Shown: positions 56,815-64,000 of the stretch, piece by piece
Numbering within the stretch: position 1 is the stretch's first letter
Layout of the letters: each line of letters begins with the position of its first letter
Origin: JAWVFM01 sp963771655
GTDB lineage: Bacteria; Actinomycetota; Thermoleophilia; Solirubrobacterales; 70-9
DNA length: 64,000 nt
NCBI GenBank assembly: GCA_963771655.1
Contig: CAVYUG010000018.1
Location: 1-64,000 of the forward strand
Direction of reading: 5' to 3'
The notes under the pieces: generated by a model
Told to the model about the DNA's origin: nothing
Databases searched by the model: none
What the model saw: only the letters and a program-made list of their open reading frames with translations
Program-made: the position numbers and the translations under genes

Positions 56815-58206
56815 TCAGCCGCTCTCGATCGGATGCCCGAGGCGCCGCCAGGTGCCGACGCCACCGTGGCCGACGTGGATGACGTCGCGAAAGCCCTCGC
56901 GCTGGAGGATCGAGGCGGCGAGGCCGCTGCGCTTGCCGCCGCTGCAGACCGCCGCGATCGGGCGGTCGGAGGGCAGCTCCCCGAGACGCTCGAGAAGGTG
57001 CGCGTACGGGATGTGGACGGAGCCGGGGATGTGGCCGGCCGCGTACTCGTCGTCGTCGCGCACGTCCACGACGACGAGGCCGTTGCCGGCGCCGAGGCGT
57101 TCCGCCAGGACGTCTGGGTCGATGAGGTCGAGACGGTCCACACCTCGCTCCTCCGAGCGCCACGCAGTCATCCCACCCGCGAGGAACCCGCGGACGACGA
57201 GTCCGACCGAGGCGAGGAGCTCGGCGGCCTCCAGCTCGTAGCCATCCGATGCCGCGACGACGATCACCTCGACACCGCTGGGCGCGACCCGGCCGACCTT
57301 GGTCGCGAACCCCGTGTCGTAAGCGGATGCGCTGATCGCGCCTGGGATGTGGGCCTCGTCGAACTGCTCGTTGGTGCGGGCGTCGACGACGATCGCGCCC
57401 TCGGCGATCGCCACCTCGACTCCCCGAGGGCTCAGTGGGGCCGGCGCCCCCAGGTCCTCAACCAGCGGCCCGCGATTGAGCTGGACGATGTGCTCGACGT
57501 TGGGGGGCCGCTCGCCGAGGCTGGCCACGGCCTCGTCGACGAACCGGCTCTCGTCGTCGATCCGCAGCGCCGCGTTGTGCGCGCGCTCGAAGCCGATCGT
57601 CGTCGAGGTCTTGTTGTCGATGGCGGAGCTTCCGCACAGCGAGCCACCGAGATGTCCGGGCCACACCTCGAGGTCGTCCGGGAGGCTGAGCAGCCGCTCG
57701 TGAAGCGATCGGAAGATGGCGCTCGCCCCCTCGCGCGGGTCGACCGCGAGGTCGGGACGGGCGACGTCGCCCGCGAACAGCGAGTCCCCGCTGAGGAGCG
57801 CCCACGGCTCGCCGCCCCGTGATGAGTCGTGGAGAAGGAAGGAGGTGTGCTCGGGCCGATGGCCGGGGGTGTGTACGGCCTCGACCTCCACCTCGCCGAG
57901 GCGGAGCCGCCAGCCGTCGGCGAAAGCCTCGTGCGGGAAATCCGTGCCGCCGAGCTCGTGGATGTAAATCGTCGCGCCGGTGGCGCGCGCCAGGCGGCCG
58001 TGGCCGGAAACGTGATCGGCGTGATTGTGGGTCTCGAGGACGTGCTCGATGGCGACGCCGTGGAGCCTGCTCAGGCGCAGGTAGGGCTCGATGTCCCACT
58101 GCGGGTCGATGACGGCCGCGACCCCGGCCGAGGCGTCCCCGACGAGGTACGAGGCGCACCCGAGATCTTCGTGGATGACTTGACGGAAGAGCATCCGTGC
58201 CTTCAT
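56815..58206 (-). CDS. MBL-fold hydrolase with two rhodanese domains
   Basis: The 463-residue protein starts with a metallo-beta-lactamase domain like persulfide dioxygenases (HNHADHVSGHGRLARATGATIYIHE, VHTPGHRPEHTSFLL, LSGDSLFAGDVARPDLAVDP). Two rhodanese domains follow. The first (about 270-360) lacks the active-site cysteine (VIVVAASDG); the second (about 375-460) has it (IAAVCSGGKRS). The design suggests oxidation of a persulfide made by the active rhodanese, for sulfide detoxification. ATG 58206 is the first start. It is divergent from the RDD gene, with the solitary REP-like hairpin in between. Confidence 0.9.
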   Translation of the reverse strand: MKARMLFRQVIHEDLGCASYLVGDASAGVAAVIDPQWDIEPYLRLSRLHGVAIEHVLETHNHADHVSGHGRLARATGATIYIHELGGTDFPHEAFADGWRLRLGEVEVEAVHTPGHRPEHTSFLLHDSSRGGEPWALLSGDSLFAGDVARPDLAVDPREGASAIFRSLHERLLSLPDDLEVWPGHLGGSLCGSSAIDNKTSTTIGFERAHNAALRIDDESRFVDEAVASLGERPPNVEHIVQLNRGPLVEDLGAPAPLSPRGVEVAIAEGAIVVDARTNEQFDEAHIPGAISASAYDTGFATKVGRVAPSGVEVIVVAASDGYELEAAELLASVGLVVRGFLAGGMTAWRSEERGVDRLDLIDPDVLAERLGAGNGLVVVDVRDDDEYAAGHIPGSVHIPYAHLLERLGELPSDRPIAAVCSGGKRSGLAASILQREGFRDVIHVGHGGVGTWRRLGHPIESG

Positions 58207-58226
58207 ATATTGGCGTGACACCCCGC

Positions 58227-58272
58227 CGAACGTCCCGCAACCCCGCCGATAGCCCCCAACCAGGGGCGTTCG
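58227..58272 (+). repeat. REP-like hairpin, solitary copy 4
   Basis: CGAACGTCCC (58227-58236) pairs with GGGGCGTTCG (58263-58272) with one G-U. The loop GCAACCCCGCCGATAGCCCC closely matches those of copies 1 and 2. It sits between divergent genes (MBL-rhodanese and RDD) without the AbiEi/DUF559 gene, showing that the hairpin is found on its own. In the same gap, TAGACT (58303-58308) may be a -10 box of the RDD gene. Confidence 0.78.
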
Positions 58273-58325
58273 ATGGAGGAGGAGGGCAGCCGTCGGCGGG
58301 CATAGACTCGGGGAGCGCGAGGAGA

Positions 58326-59345
58326 GTGGCTGATTCGCCGCCGGCTGGAGGCCGAGAGAACGAGGAATCCCCAACGCTGGCGACCCGCCTGCTCGGCGGC
58401 GGCTACCGGGGCGCGAGAGCCGTCGCCGGCGCGACCGGGGTGGACCGCGCTGTCGAGACGGCCACCGAGGAGGCCATCGTTCGAGCGGTCGAGAGCCCGG
58501 CAGTCGAGCGCGCGCTGGCGCGAGTGCTTCATGGGCCGATCGTCGAGGAGGCGGTAGGCGACGCGCTCTCGAGCCCGGAGGTCGAGGCGGCGCTCCTCGA
58601 CGCGCTCGACTCCGAGCTGGTCGACAGGGTGTGGGACAAGCTCCTCGCGAGCGACGAGGTTCAGCGCCTGGTCGAGCGCATCGCCGAGGCTCCGGAGGTC
58701 CGCAGCGCGATAACCGCGCAGGGGGTCGGCTTTCTCGACGACATCCGCCGCGAGGTTCGCAAGGCGGCACGCCGCCTCGACGACATCGTCGAGCGAATCG
58801 CCCGCGCCGTCTTGCGGCGTGGCGCCCGGGTCGTGCCCACCGACCACACGGGGGCGGTCACTCGCACGCTCGCCTTCTGTCTCGACGGTGTCGCGCTCAA
58901 CGGGACCTTCATCGCCCTCTCGGCCGTCATCACCTTCCTCGCCAAGAATGTCTTCGGCGCCAACGGAAGCGCTTCGACCGAGGCGATCCTTGCCGGGGCC
59001 ACGATCTGGATCGTCGCCGGCTCGCTGTACCTGACGCTCTTCTGGGGGCTCGCCGGCCAGACTCCGGGAATGCACTTCTTCGGCATCCGGCTGGAGCCGC
59101 CGGGCCACGGGGGCATCGGAGCCCGCAGAGCCGTGCGACGCCTGGTCGGCCTGGTTCTCGCAATCCTGCCGCTCGGCCTCGGGCTTCTCGGCATCCTGGT
59201 CGGCGACCGTCGGCGCGGCTTCCAGGACCGCTTCGCCGAGACCGACGTCGCCTACGTCGCCGACCCTCTTCCGGACTGGGCGCGGGCGGCGGCGACGCCG
59301 GCCGCGGATCGGTCGCTCACGGCCTCGCCAGGCCCTCCCACATGA
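58326..59345 (+). CDS. RDD-family membrane protein with N-terminal helical region
   Basis: From GTG 58326 the protein has 339 residues. The first 200 are soluble and helical, rich in Ala/Glu/Val (VETATEEAIVRAVESPAVERALARVLHGPIVEEAVGDALSSPEVEAALLDALDSELVDRVWDKLL). The rest is an RDD domain: TRTLAFCLDGVALNGTFIALSAVITFL, TIWIVAGSLYLTLFWGLAGQTPGMHFFGIRLEPP and AVRRLVGLVLAILPLGLGLLGILVGDRRRGFQDRFAETDVAYV. RDD proteins are membrane proteins of mostly unknown role. The 3' end overlaps the convergent TetR gene by 29 nt. Confidence 0.85.
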   Translation: MADSPPAGGRENEESPTLATRLLGGGYRGARAVAGATGVDRAVETATEEAIVRAVESPAVERALARVLHGPIVEEAVGDALSSPEVEAALLDALDSELVDRVWDKLLASDEVQRLVERIAEAPEVRSAITAQGVGFLDDIRREVRKAARRLDDIVERIARAVLRRGARVVPTDHTGAVTRTLAFCLDGVALNGTFIALSAVITFLAKNVFGANGSASTEAILAGATIWIVAGSLYLTLFWGLAGQTPGMHFFGIRLEPPGHGGIGARRAVRRLVGLVLAILPLGLGLLGILVGDRRRGFQDRFAETDVAYVADPLPDWARAAATPAADRSLTASPGPPT

Positions 59346-60000
59346 GCCCCAGGGCGCCACTCACGCTCGGGCGCGGGTCGGCGCCCGCGGCGGCGACCTG
59401 CGCGGCCGGGAACGTCACCCCCGCGGCGATCGTCAACGCCGTCGTCCACGGGTCGACGCCTCTCCTCACCTCACCCCGGCGCTGGCCCTCCTCGAGCAAC
59501 TTCGCGACAAGCCCGACCATCGGCGGTGGCGGGTGATCGTCGCCGACCATCGCGCCGAAGCGCACGGGATGGGCGAAGATCTCGAGCAGCGACTGATTGT
59601 GGAGGGAAGCCGAAAGCTCGCCGGGCTCCAAAAGCGCCGCGAACGTTCGCTCCATCGCCGTCCGAATTCGAAGCCGGTGGTCGTCGCGGCCCCTGGCCGC
59701 CGCGGGGACGACGCGGTCGTGGAAGTGGCGGGCGGCCGCCTCGATCAGCACGTCCTCCTTGCGCGGGAAGTAGCGAAAGAAGGTCGCCCAGCTCACCTCC
59801 GCGTCGCCGATCACGTCCTCCACCCGCGTCTCGACGACGCCGACGCGCTCGAAGCGGGCGATCGCAGCCGTGTAGATGCGCTCGCGCTTCTCCCGTCCAC
59901 GCTCCTGCGTTGGGGGAGAGGGGAGGGGGGAGCCCGGCCTGTCGCCGCCGAAGCCGACGAGCGCTCGGTCGGGGGCGCCAGCCTTGACCGACGAAACCAT
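59317..60000 (-). CDS. TetR-family transcriptional regulator
   Basis: The 227-residue protein has an unusual proline-rich N-terminus (about 30 residues) and then the TetR HTH: KRERIYTAAIARFERVGVVETRVEDVIGDAEVSWATFFRYFPRKEDVLIEAA. The ligand domain follows. ATG 60000 could instead be a later start near residue 33. It is divergent from the MMPL exporter gene at 60086. The intergenic inverted repeat at 60028-60042 is a likely operator controlling both genes. Confidence 0.9.
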   Translation of the reverse strand: MVSSVKAGAPDRALVGFGGDRPGSPLPSPPTQERGREKRERIYTAAIARFERVGVVETRVEDVIGDAEVSWATFFRYFPRKEDVLIEAAARHFHDRVVPAAARGRDDHRLRIRTAMERTFAALLEPGELSASLHNQSLLEIFAHPVRFGAMVGDDHPPPPMVGLVAKLLEEGQRRGEVRRGVDPWTTALTIAAGVTFPAAQVAAAGADPRPSVSGALGLMWEGLARP

Positions 60001-60001
60001 A

Positions 60002-60042
60002 TGGGATATGCTACAAGATGAAAGCGATATCCAATATGGATA
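60002..60042. promoter_or_regulatory. Operator-like inverted repeats between tetR and mmpl
   Basis: TATCCA-ATA-TGGATA (60028-60042) is a perfect 6-bp inverted repeat. A half-like TGGGATA lies at 60002-60008, next to the palindrome CATATG at the TetR start. The region is AT-rich and lies between two divergent genes. It fits the operators used by TetR repressors of neighbouring exporter genes. Confidence 0.6.
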
Positions 60043-60085
60043 CGATCATTGAAGCCCTGATGCCACGGAAGGCGGGACAGCCCGG

Positions 60086-62545
60086 GTGAGCCGCGTCCTC
60101 TACGGGCTCGGGGGGTTCTGCGTCCGCCGTCGCTGGCCGGTTTTCGCCGCCTGGATCCTGGTCGCGATCGTAAGCGTCGTCGTCACCCAGAGCGTCGGCA
60201 AGCAGACGAGCGACAACGTCACGCTGCCCGGCAGCGGGTCGACCCAGGCGCAGGACCTCCTCAACGACAACCTCCCGAAGGAGGCGAACGGGACCAATCC
60301 CGTCGTCATGGAGCCGCAGAGCGGCAAGCTCACATCGGCCGCGAACTCGAAGGTCGTGAAGGCAACGGTTCACTCGCTCGAGCGGGCGCCGCACGTGACC
60401 AGCGCGACCAGCCCCCTGAGCCAGAAGGGTGCCGACGCCCTCAGCAAGGACGAACGGATCGGGTACATCGCGCTGAGCCTCAACGTCAACTCGGGGGACA
60501 TCACCGACGACCAGGCAAACGCGATCATCGACGCCGAGGAGCCGGCCGTACACGCCGGCTTCCAGGTGGCGACCGGCGGCTACCTCGGGCAGCAGGTGTC
60601 GTCGCCGGCGGTCGAGAAGAGCGAGGTGGTGGGCCTCGCCGCGGCGGTGATCATCCTGCTGATCACGTTCGGAACCGCTGTTGCGATGGCGCTTCCGATC
60701 GTGACCGCTCTGCTCGGCCTTGCAATCGGGCTCAACGCGATCGGCCTGTTGGGCCACGCGGTGGACGTGCCGACCGTGGGCCCGACACTGGGGACGATGC
60801 TCGGGCTCGGCGTCGGCATCGACTACGCCCTCTTCATCATCACCCGCCACCGCGGCTTCATGGAGCAGGGCCACGACTACGAGGAGGCGGCCGCTCGGGC
60901 GACGGCCACCGCCGGCGGCGCGGTGGTGTTCGCGGGCAGCACGGTGATCATCGCGCTGCTCTCGCTCGCCGTCGCCCAGATCCCGATCGTGAGCGCGCTC
61001 GGCTACTCGGCGGCGCTGGTGGTGCTCATCGCCGTGCTGGCCGCGATCACGCTTCTGCCGGCCATGCTCGCGATCATCGGGAACCGAATCAACGCGCTCC
61101 GGGTGCCGTTCATCAAACCTCCGGCCCACGACCACCGGCCGCACGGCTGGGCGCGATGGGCGCGGATGATCGGCCGGCGACCGGAGATCTGGGTGCTCGC
61201 CGCGGTCGCGGTCCTGGTGGTCCTCGCCATTCCGGTCCTGAATCTTCAGCTCGGCCAGCAGGACAACGGCGAGCTTCCGAAGGACACCACGTCCAGGCAG
61301 GCCTACGACCTCCTGACGAAGGGCTTCGGGCCGGGCGTCAACGGGCCATTCCTGATCGCCGTCGACTTCGGTGACAAGCCGGCGCATCCGGACAAGAAGA
61401 AGCTCGACCACGTCCAGCAGCAGGAGGCCGACCAGAAGCAGCAGGCCCAGCAGCAGCAGAAACAGGCTGAACAGCAGGCGATCACGCAGCAGACCCAGAA
61501 GCTCGTCGCACAGGGAGTGCCTGAGGCGACCGCGCAGTCCGAGGCTACGCAGGCCGTGGAATCGCAGCCGCCCCCCAAACCGACCGCAAAGCAGCAGAAG
61601 CAACAGCAGCAGGCGGCGCAGGAGGAGGCGTTCCTCAAGACGCCGGCGAGCGATCCCCGGCTCGTGAAGCTCGAGAACAAGATCGGCAAGACGAAGGGCG
61701 TCAAGGACACGACGCCCGCGATCGTCGACAACTCCGGGAGCACCGCCGTCTTCACCGTGATCGCGACCACGGCTCCCTCGGCGGACGCGACCGCCGACCT
61801 GGTGGGCACGCTCCGGAGCCCGGTCATCCCCGACGCCACAAAGGGCACCACGCTCGTGGGTTACGTCGGCGGCCAGACGGCCGGCTACGTCGACCTCGCC
61901 TCGCGGATCAGCGACAAGCTGCCGACCGTGATCCTGGTGGTCATCGCGCTCAGCTTCCTCCTGCTGATGATCGCGTTCCACACCGTCGTCGTCCCGCTCA
62001 CCTCGGGCCTCATGAACCTGCTCTCGGTCGCCGCGGCCTACGGCGTCCTCACCTTCGTCTTCCAGGAGGGGCACGGCGCGCACCTGATCGGATTGCCCGG
62101 GCCAACGCCGATCGTGAGCTACGTGCCGCTCTTGATGTTCGCGATCCTGTTCGGCCTCTCGATGGACTACCAGGTGTTCCTGCTGACGCGGATCCAGGAG
62201 CACTACCGCGAGTCGGGCGACAACCACGAGGCGGTGGTCGATGGCCTGGCCGTGAGCGCTCGCGTGATCACGGCGGCGGCGCTCATCATGGTGTGCGTCT
62301 ACACGAGCTTCGTGCTAAACGGGAACCCGGTCGTGAAGGAGTTCGGCCTGGGGCTGGCGGTCGCCATCGCCGTCGATGCAACGGTCGTGCGGTGCGTGCT
62401 CGTCCCGGCGGTGATGGTGATCCTCGGCAAGGCCAACTGGTGGATGCCGCGGTTCCTGCGGCGCGTGCCGCGCGTGGGAATCGAGGGCGAGGAGTTCTTC
62501 CGCGAGCGCGACGAGGCGGCGGCGAAGGCCACGGCCGCGAGCTGA
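60086..62545 (+). CDS. MMPL/RND-type membrane transporter
   Basis: The 819-residue protein has two halves of six membrane helices each, with GLGVGIDYALFIITRHRGFMEQG and FGLSMDYQVFLLTRIQEHYRESG as the paired proton-relay segments. The extracytoplasmic loop after helix 7 is unusual: about residues 430-520 are very rich in Gln (HVQQQEADQKQQAQQQQKQ and later AKQQKQQQQAAQEEA). MMPL proteins export lipids, siderophores or drugs using the proton gradient. The GTG at 60086 lies after AAGGCGGGA. Control by the divergent TetR is likely. Confidence 0.92.
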   Translation: MSRVLYGLGGFCVRRRWPVFAAWILVAIVSVVVTQSVGKQTSDNVTLPGSGSTQAQDLLNDNLPKEANGTNPVVMEPQSGKLTSAANSKVVKATVHSLERAPHVTSATSPLSQKGADALSKDERIGYIALSLNVNSGDITDDQANAIIDAEEPAVHAGFQVATGGYLGQQVSSPAVEKSEVVGLAAAVIILLITFGTAVAMALPIVTALLGLAIGLNAIGLLGHAVDVPTVGPTLGTMLGLGVGIDYALFIITRHRGFMEQGHDYEEAAARATATAGGAVVFAGSTVIIALLSLAVAQIPIVSALGYSAALVVLIAVLAAITLLPAMLAIIGNRINALRVPFIKPPAHDHRPHGWARWARMIGRRPEIWVLAAVAVLVVLAIPVLNLQLGQQDNGELPKDTTSRQAYDLLTKGFGPGVNGPFLIAVDFGDKPAHPDKKKLDHVQQQEADQKQQAQQQQKQAEQQAITQQTQKLVAQGVPEATAQSEATQAVESQPPPKPTAKQQKQQQQAAQEEAFLKTPASDPRLVKLENKIGKTKGVKDTTPAIVDNSGSTAVFTVIATTAPSADATADLVGTLRSPVIPDATKGTTLVGYVGGQTAGYVDLASRISDKLPTVILVVIALSFLLLMIAFHTVVVPLTSGLMNLLSVAAAYGVLTFVFQEGHGAHLIGLPGPTPIVSYVPLLMFAILFGLSMDYQVFLLTRIQEHYRESGDNHEAVVDGLAVSARVITAAALIMVCVYTSFVLNGNPVVKEFGLGLAVAIAVDATVVRCVLVPAVMVILGKANWWMPRFLRRVPRVGIEGEEFFRERDEAAAKATAAS

Positions 62546-62565
62546 GCGCGGCGCAAAGTCCAAGG

Positions 62566-62602
62566 GGGCGAGTTGACCCGGATATACCGGGCAAACTCGC
62601 CC
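62566..62602. terminator. Two-part hairpin after the MMPL gene
   Basis: GGGCGAGTT (62566-62574) pairs with AACTCGCCC (62594-62602), and inside it CCCGG (62577-62581) pairs with CCGGG (62587-62591) around an ATATA loop. It lies 20 nt after the MMPL stop. There is no poly-U tract, so function as a terminator is inferred. Confidence 0.6.
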
Positions 62603-62693
62603 GCCTGATTCCGCGGCGCAAGTCCGCCTCCCCCAGTCGCCCAGCGTGGAGCGGCTCGCCCGCGGGTTACCCCCGCGCATAGACTCCCGCGCG

Positions 62694-64000
62694 ATGGAGG
62701 AGTCGGCCGGCAAGCGCACGCCGCGGGTGCTTGCCATCGACGCCGGCGGGACGATGACCGACACGTTCATCGTCGACGAGGCCGGGGAGTTCGTCGTCGG
62801 CAAGGCGCAGACGACGCCGGACGACGAGTCGGCCGGCTTCATGGACTCCGCCCGCGACGCGCTCGGGCAGTGGGACTCGACGCCCGAGGAGGCGTTCGGG
62901 GCCATCGCGTCGGGCATCTACTCGGGAACGGCGATGCTGAACCGGCTGCTCTCGCGGGAGGGACGGAGGGTCGGCGTGATCGTCACCGCGGGGCAGGAGG
63001 ACTACCTCGAGCTCGAGCGGGGGATCCAGACCTTCCTCGGCTACTCCTACGCCGACCGCCTCCATCTCGCCACCCACTACCACAACCCGCCGCTGGTCCC
63101 TCGCGAGCTGGTGCACGGCGTGCGGGGCCGGATCGACGGCTTCGGCGAGGAGGCGCTGCCGCTGCGGGAGGCCGATGTGCGCGAGGCCGCCGCCGCGCTG
63201 CTCGACGCGGACGTCGACGGCATCGTCGTGTCGTTGCTGTTCAGCTACCGAAACGGCGAGCACGAGCTGCGGGTGGGCGAGATCCTCGCGGAGGAGAAGG
63301 AGCAGCGCGGCCTCGATGGCGAGGTTCCGGTCTACCTCTCGTGCGAGCTCTACCCGATGCGCCGCGACCTGCCGCGGCTGAACTCGACGCTGGTCGAGGC
63401 GTACGCCGCCGAGCCCTCGCGCGGGCAGCTGCAGCGCGTGCGCGATCAAACCAGGCAGGCCGGCGCCGGCTTCGAGCTGCGGGTGATGGCCGCGCACGGC
63501 GGGACGATCTCGATCGAGGCGCGCGAGCTCGCCCGCACGCTCGTATCCGGGCCGATCGGCGGGGTCGTCGGCGGGGCGGAGCTGGCGCGGAAGCTCGGTG
63601 AGCGCAACGTGCTCTGCACCGACATCGGCGGCACCTCCTTCGACATCGCGCTCATCACCGACGCCCGGTTCGAGATCACGCCGACACCCGATATCGCGCG
63701 CTTCGTACTCAACATCCCCCTGGTGCGGATCGACTCGGTTGGCGCGGGCACCGGGTCCTTCGTGCGCGTCAACCCGAACTCGCGCAGGCCCGAGCTCGGC
63801 CCTGACTCGGCGGGCGCTCGAATCGGCGTGTGCTGGCCCGAGGGCGGCCTGGAGACGATCTCGGTCACGGATCTCGACCTCGTGCTGGGACGGGTCAACC
63901 CGGATTACTTCCTGGGCGGCGATGTCGACCTCGACCCCGAGCGGGCGGAAGCGGAGGTCCGCCGCCAGCTCGCCGAGCCGCTCGGCCTCGGGGTCCCCGA
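62694..64000 (+). CDS. Hydantoinase/oxoprolinase-family protein, acetone-carboxylase-like, cut by the window end
   Basis: At least 435 residues are present and the frame is open at 64000. RVLAIDAGGTMTDTFIVDEAG is the actin-like ATP-binding loop of the HyuA family. YADRLHLATHYHNPPLVPRELVHGVRGRIDGFGEEALPL and CTDIGGTSFDIALITD are typical of the subunits of acetone carboxylase and hydantoinase. ATP-dependent ring opening or carboxylation is expected. ATG 62694 is 8 nt after TAGACT (62680-62685), again suggesting a leaderless mRNA. Partner subunits would lie outside the window. Confidence 0.88.
   Translation, partial: MEESAGKRTPRVLAIDAGGTMTDTFIVDEAGEFVVGKAQTTPDDESAGFMDSARDALGQWDSTPEEAFGAIASGIYSGTAMLNRLLSREGRRVGVIVTAGQEDYLELERGIQTFLGYSYADRLHLATHYHNPPLVPRELVHGVRGRIDGFGEEALPLREADVREAAAALLDADVDGIVVSLLFSYRNGEHELRVGEILAEEKEQRGLDGEVPVYLSCELYPMRRDLPRLNSTLVEAYAAEPSRGQLQRVRDQTRQAGAGFELRVMAAHGGTISIEARELARTLVSGPIGGVVGGAELARKLGERNVLCTDIGGTSFDIALITDARFEITPTPDIARFVLNIPLVRIDSVGAGTGSFVRVNPNSRRPELGPDSAGARIGVCWPEGGLETISVTDLDLVLGRVNPDYFLGGDVDLDPERAEAEVRRQLAEPLGLGVP

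Noticed and set aside
61400..61630. Tandem DNA repeat or CRISPR-like array in the Gln-rich region
   Set aside because: The CAG/CAGAAG codons are irregular and lie in frame within an intact protein; there are no spacers or constant repeats.
60011..62227. 738-codon minus-strand frame opposite the MMPL gene
   Set aside because: Its Leu- and Arg-rich sequence mirrors the membrane helices and Gln codons of the real gene and shows no domain.

Overview
The window is 64 kb of uniformly GC-rich DNA with closely packed genes on both strands, many GTG starts and a broad set of oxidoreductases. It contains two deazaflavin (F420)-type enzymes, a wax-ester synthase/DGAT, an MMPL exporter, a cold-shock gene followed by a tiny basic protein gene, and several exported proteins whose N-termini resemble PSPAMIVALVALFVALGG. 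This fits an actinobacterium, most likely class Thermoleophilia (Solirubrobacterales or relatives). The placement is inferred from gene content; no rRNA or complete tRNA gene is present.

Left third (1-22.5 kb): single genes and small gene groups separated by copies of a composite repeat. A full copy has paired GGTACC boxes, an imperfect 56-nt palindrome (best in copy A), the 3' half of a tRNA-Pro(GGG) gene (anticodon arm, T arm, acceptor strand) and a tRNA-type terminator. Seven copies (A-G), all in the same orientation, sit near 1.4, 3.1, 4.9, 10.8, 12.6, 15.0 and 22.5 kb; none is seen from 23 to 64 kb. The genes between them encode a covalent-flavin oxidase, a frameshifted secreted protein, an HpnA-like epimerase with a class III aminotransferase, a split ABC transporter flanked by two secreted paralogues, an M23-like protein, an F420-type nitroreductase, a DUF4336 protein, a STAS protein facing a small HTH gene across an ATTGC/GCAAT operator-like array, a secreted beta-propeller, an acyltransferase and the cold-shock operon.

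Middle (22.6-46.5 kb): small exported proteins, a coiled-coil/ComEA-type protein, an HxlR-SCP2 regulator divergent from DUF899 and VOC genes, membrane proteins, an HD hydrolase, a bicupin, a peroxiredoxin followed by a DUF2867 gene, an LLM-class enzyme, an aldo-keto reductase, a large secreted metallohydrolase, a WS/DGAT acyltransferase, an exported alpha/beta hydrolase, an ABC-2 exporter and a metallophosphoesterase. At 41.2-42.2 kb an AbiEi-type DNA-binding plus DUF559 (Vsr-like nuclease) gene begins and ends inside inverted copies of a REP-like hairpin. A second hairpin copy lies just downstream and a solitary one at 58.2 kb, an arrangement reminiscent of RAYT/REP elements but with a different protein.

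Right third (46.5-64 kb): a plus-strand run with ATGA overlaps encodes an uncharacterised protein, an NmrA-like reductase, an SRPBCC protein, a 1179-residue aldehyde dehydrogenase-GMC alcohol oxidase fusion, an alpha/beta hydrolase, a multiply frameshifted haloalkane-dehalogenase gene and an epimerase. It suggests oxidation of alcohols to acids through an enzyme-held aldehyde. After it come a lipoprotein, a DUF5995 protein, an MBL-double-rhodanese protein, an RDD membrane protein, a TetR/MMPL pair with a shared operator-like site, and the start of a hydantoinase/acetone-carboxylase-type gene cut by the window edge.

Many genes lack a Shine-Dalgarno and instead have a TAnnnT-like -10 box 6-11 nt before the start, suggesting leaderless mRNAs. 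Four genes carry frameshifts, which may be assembly errors or real pseudogenes.
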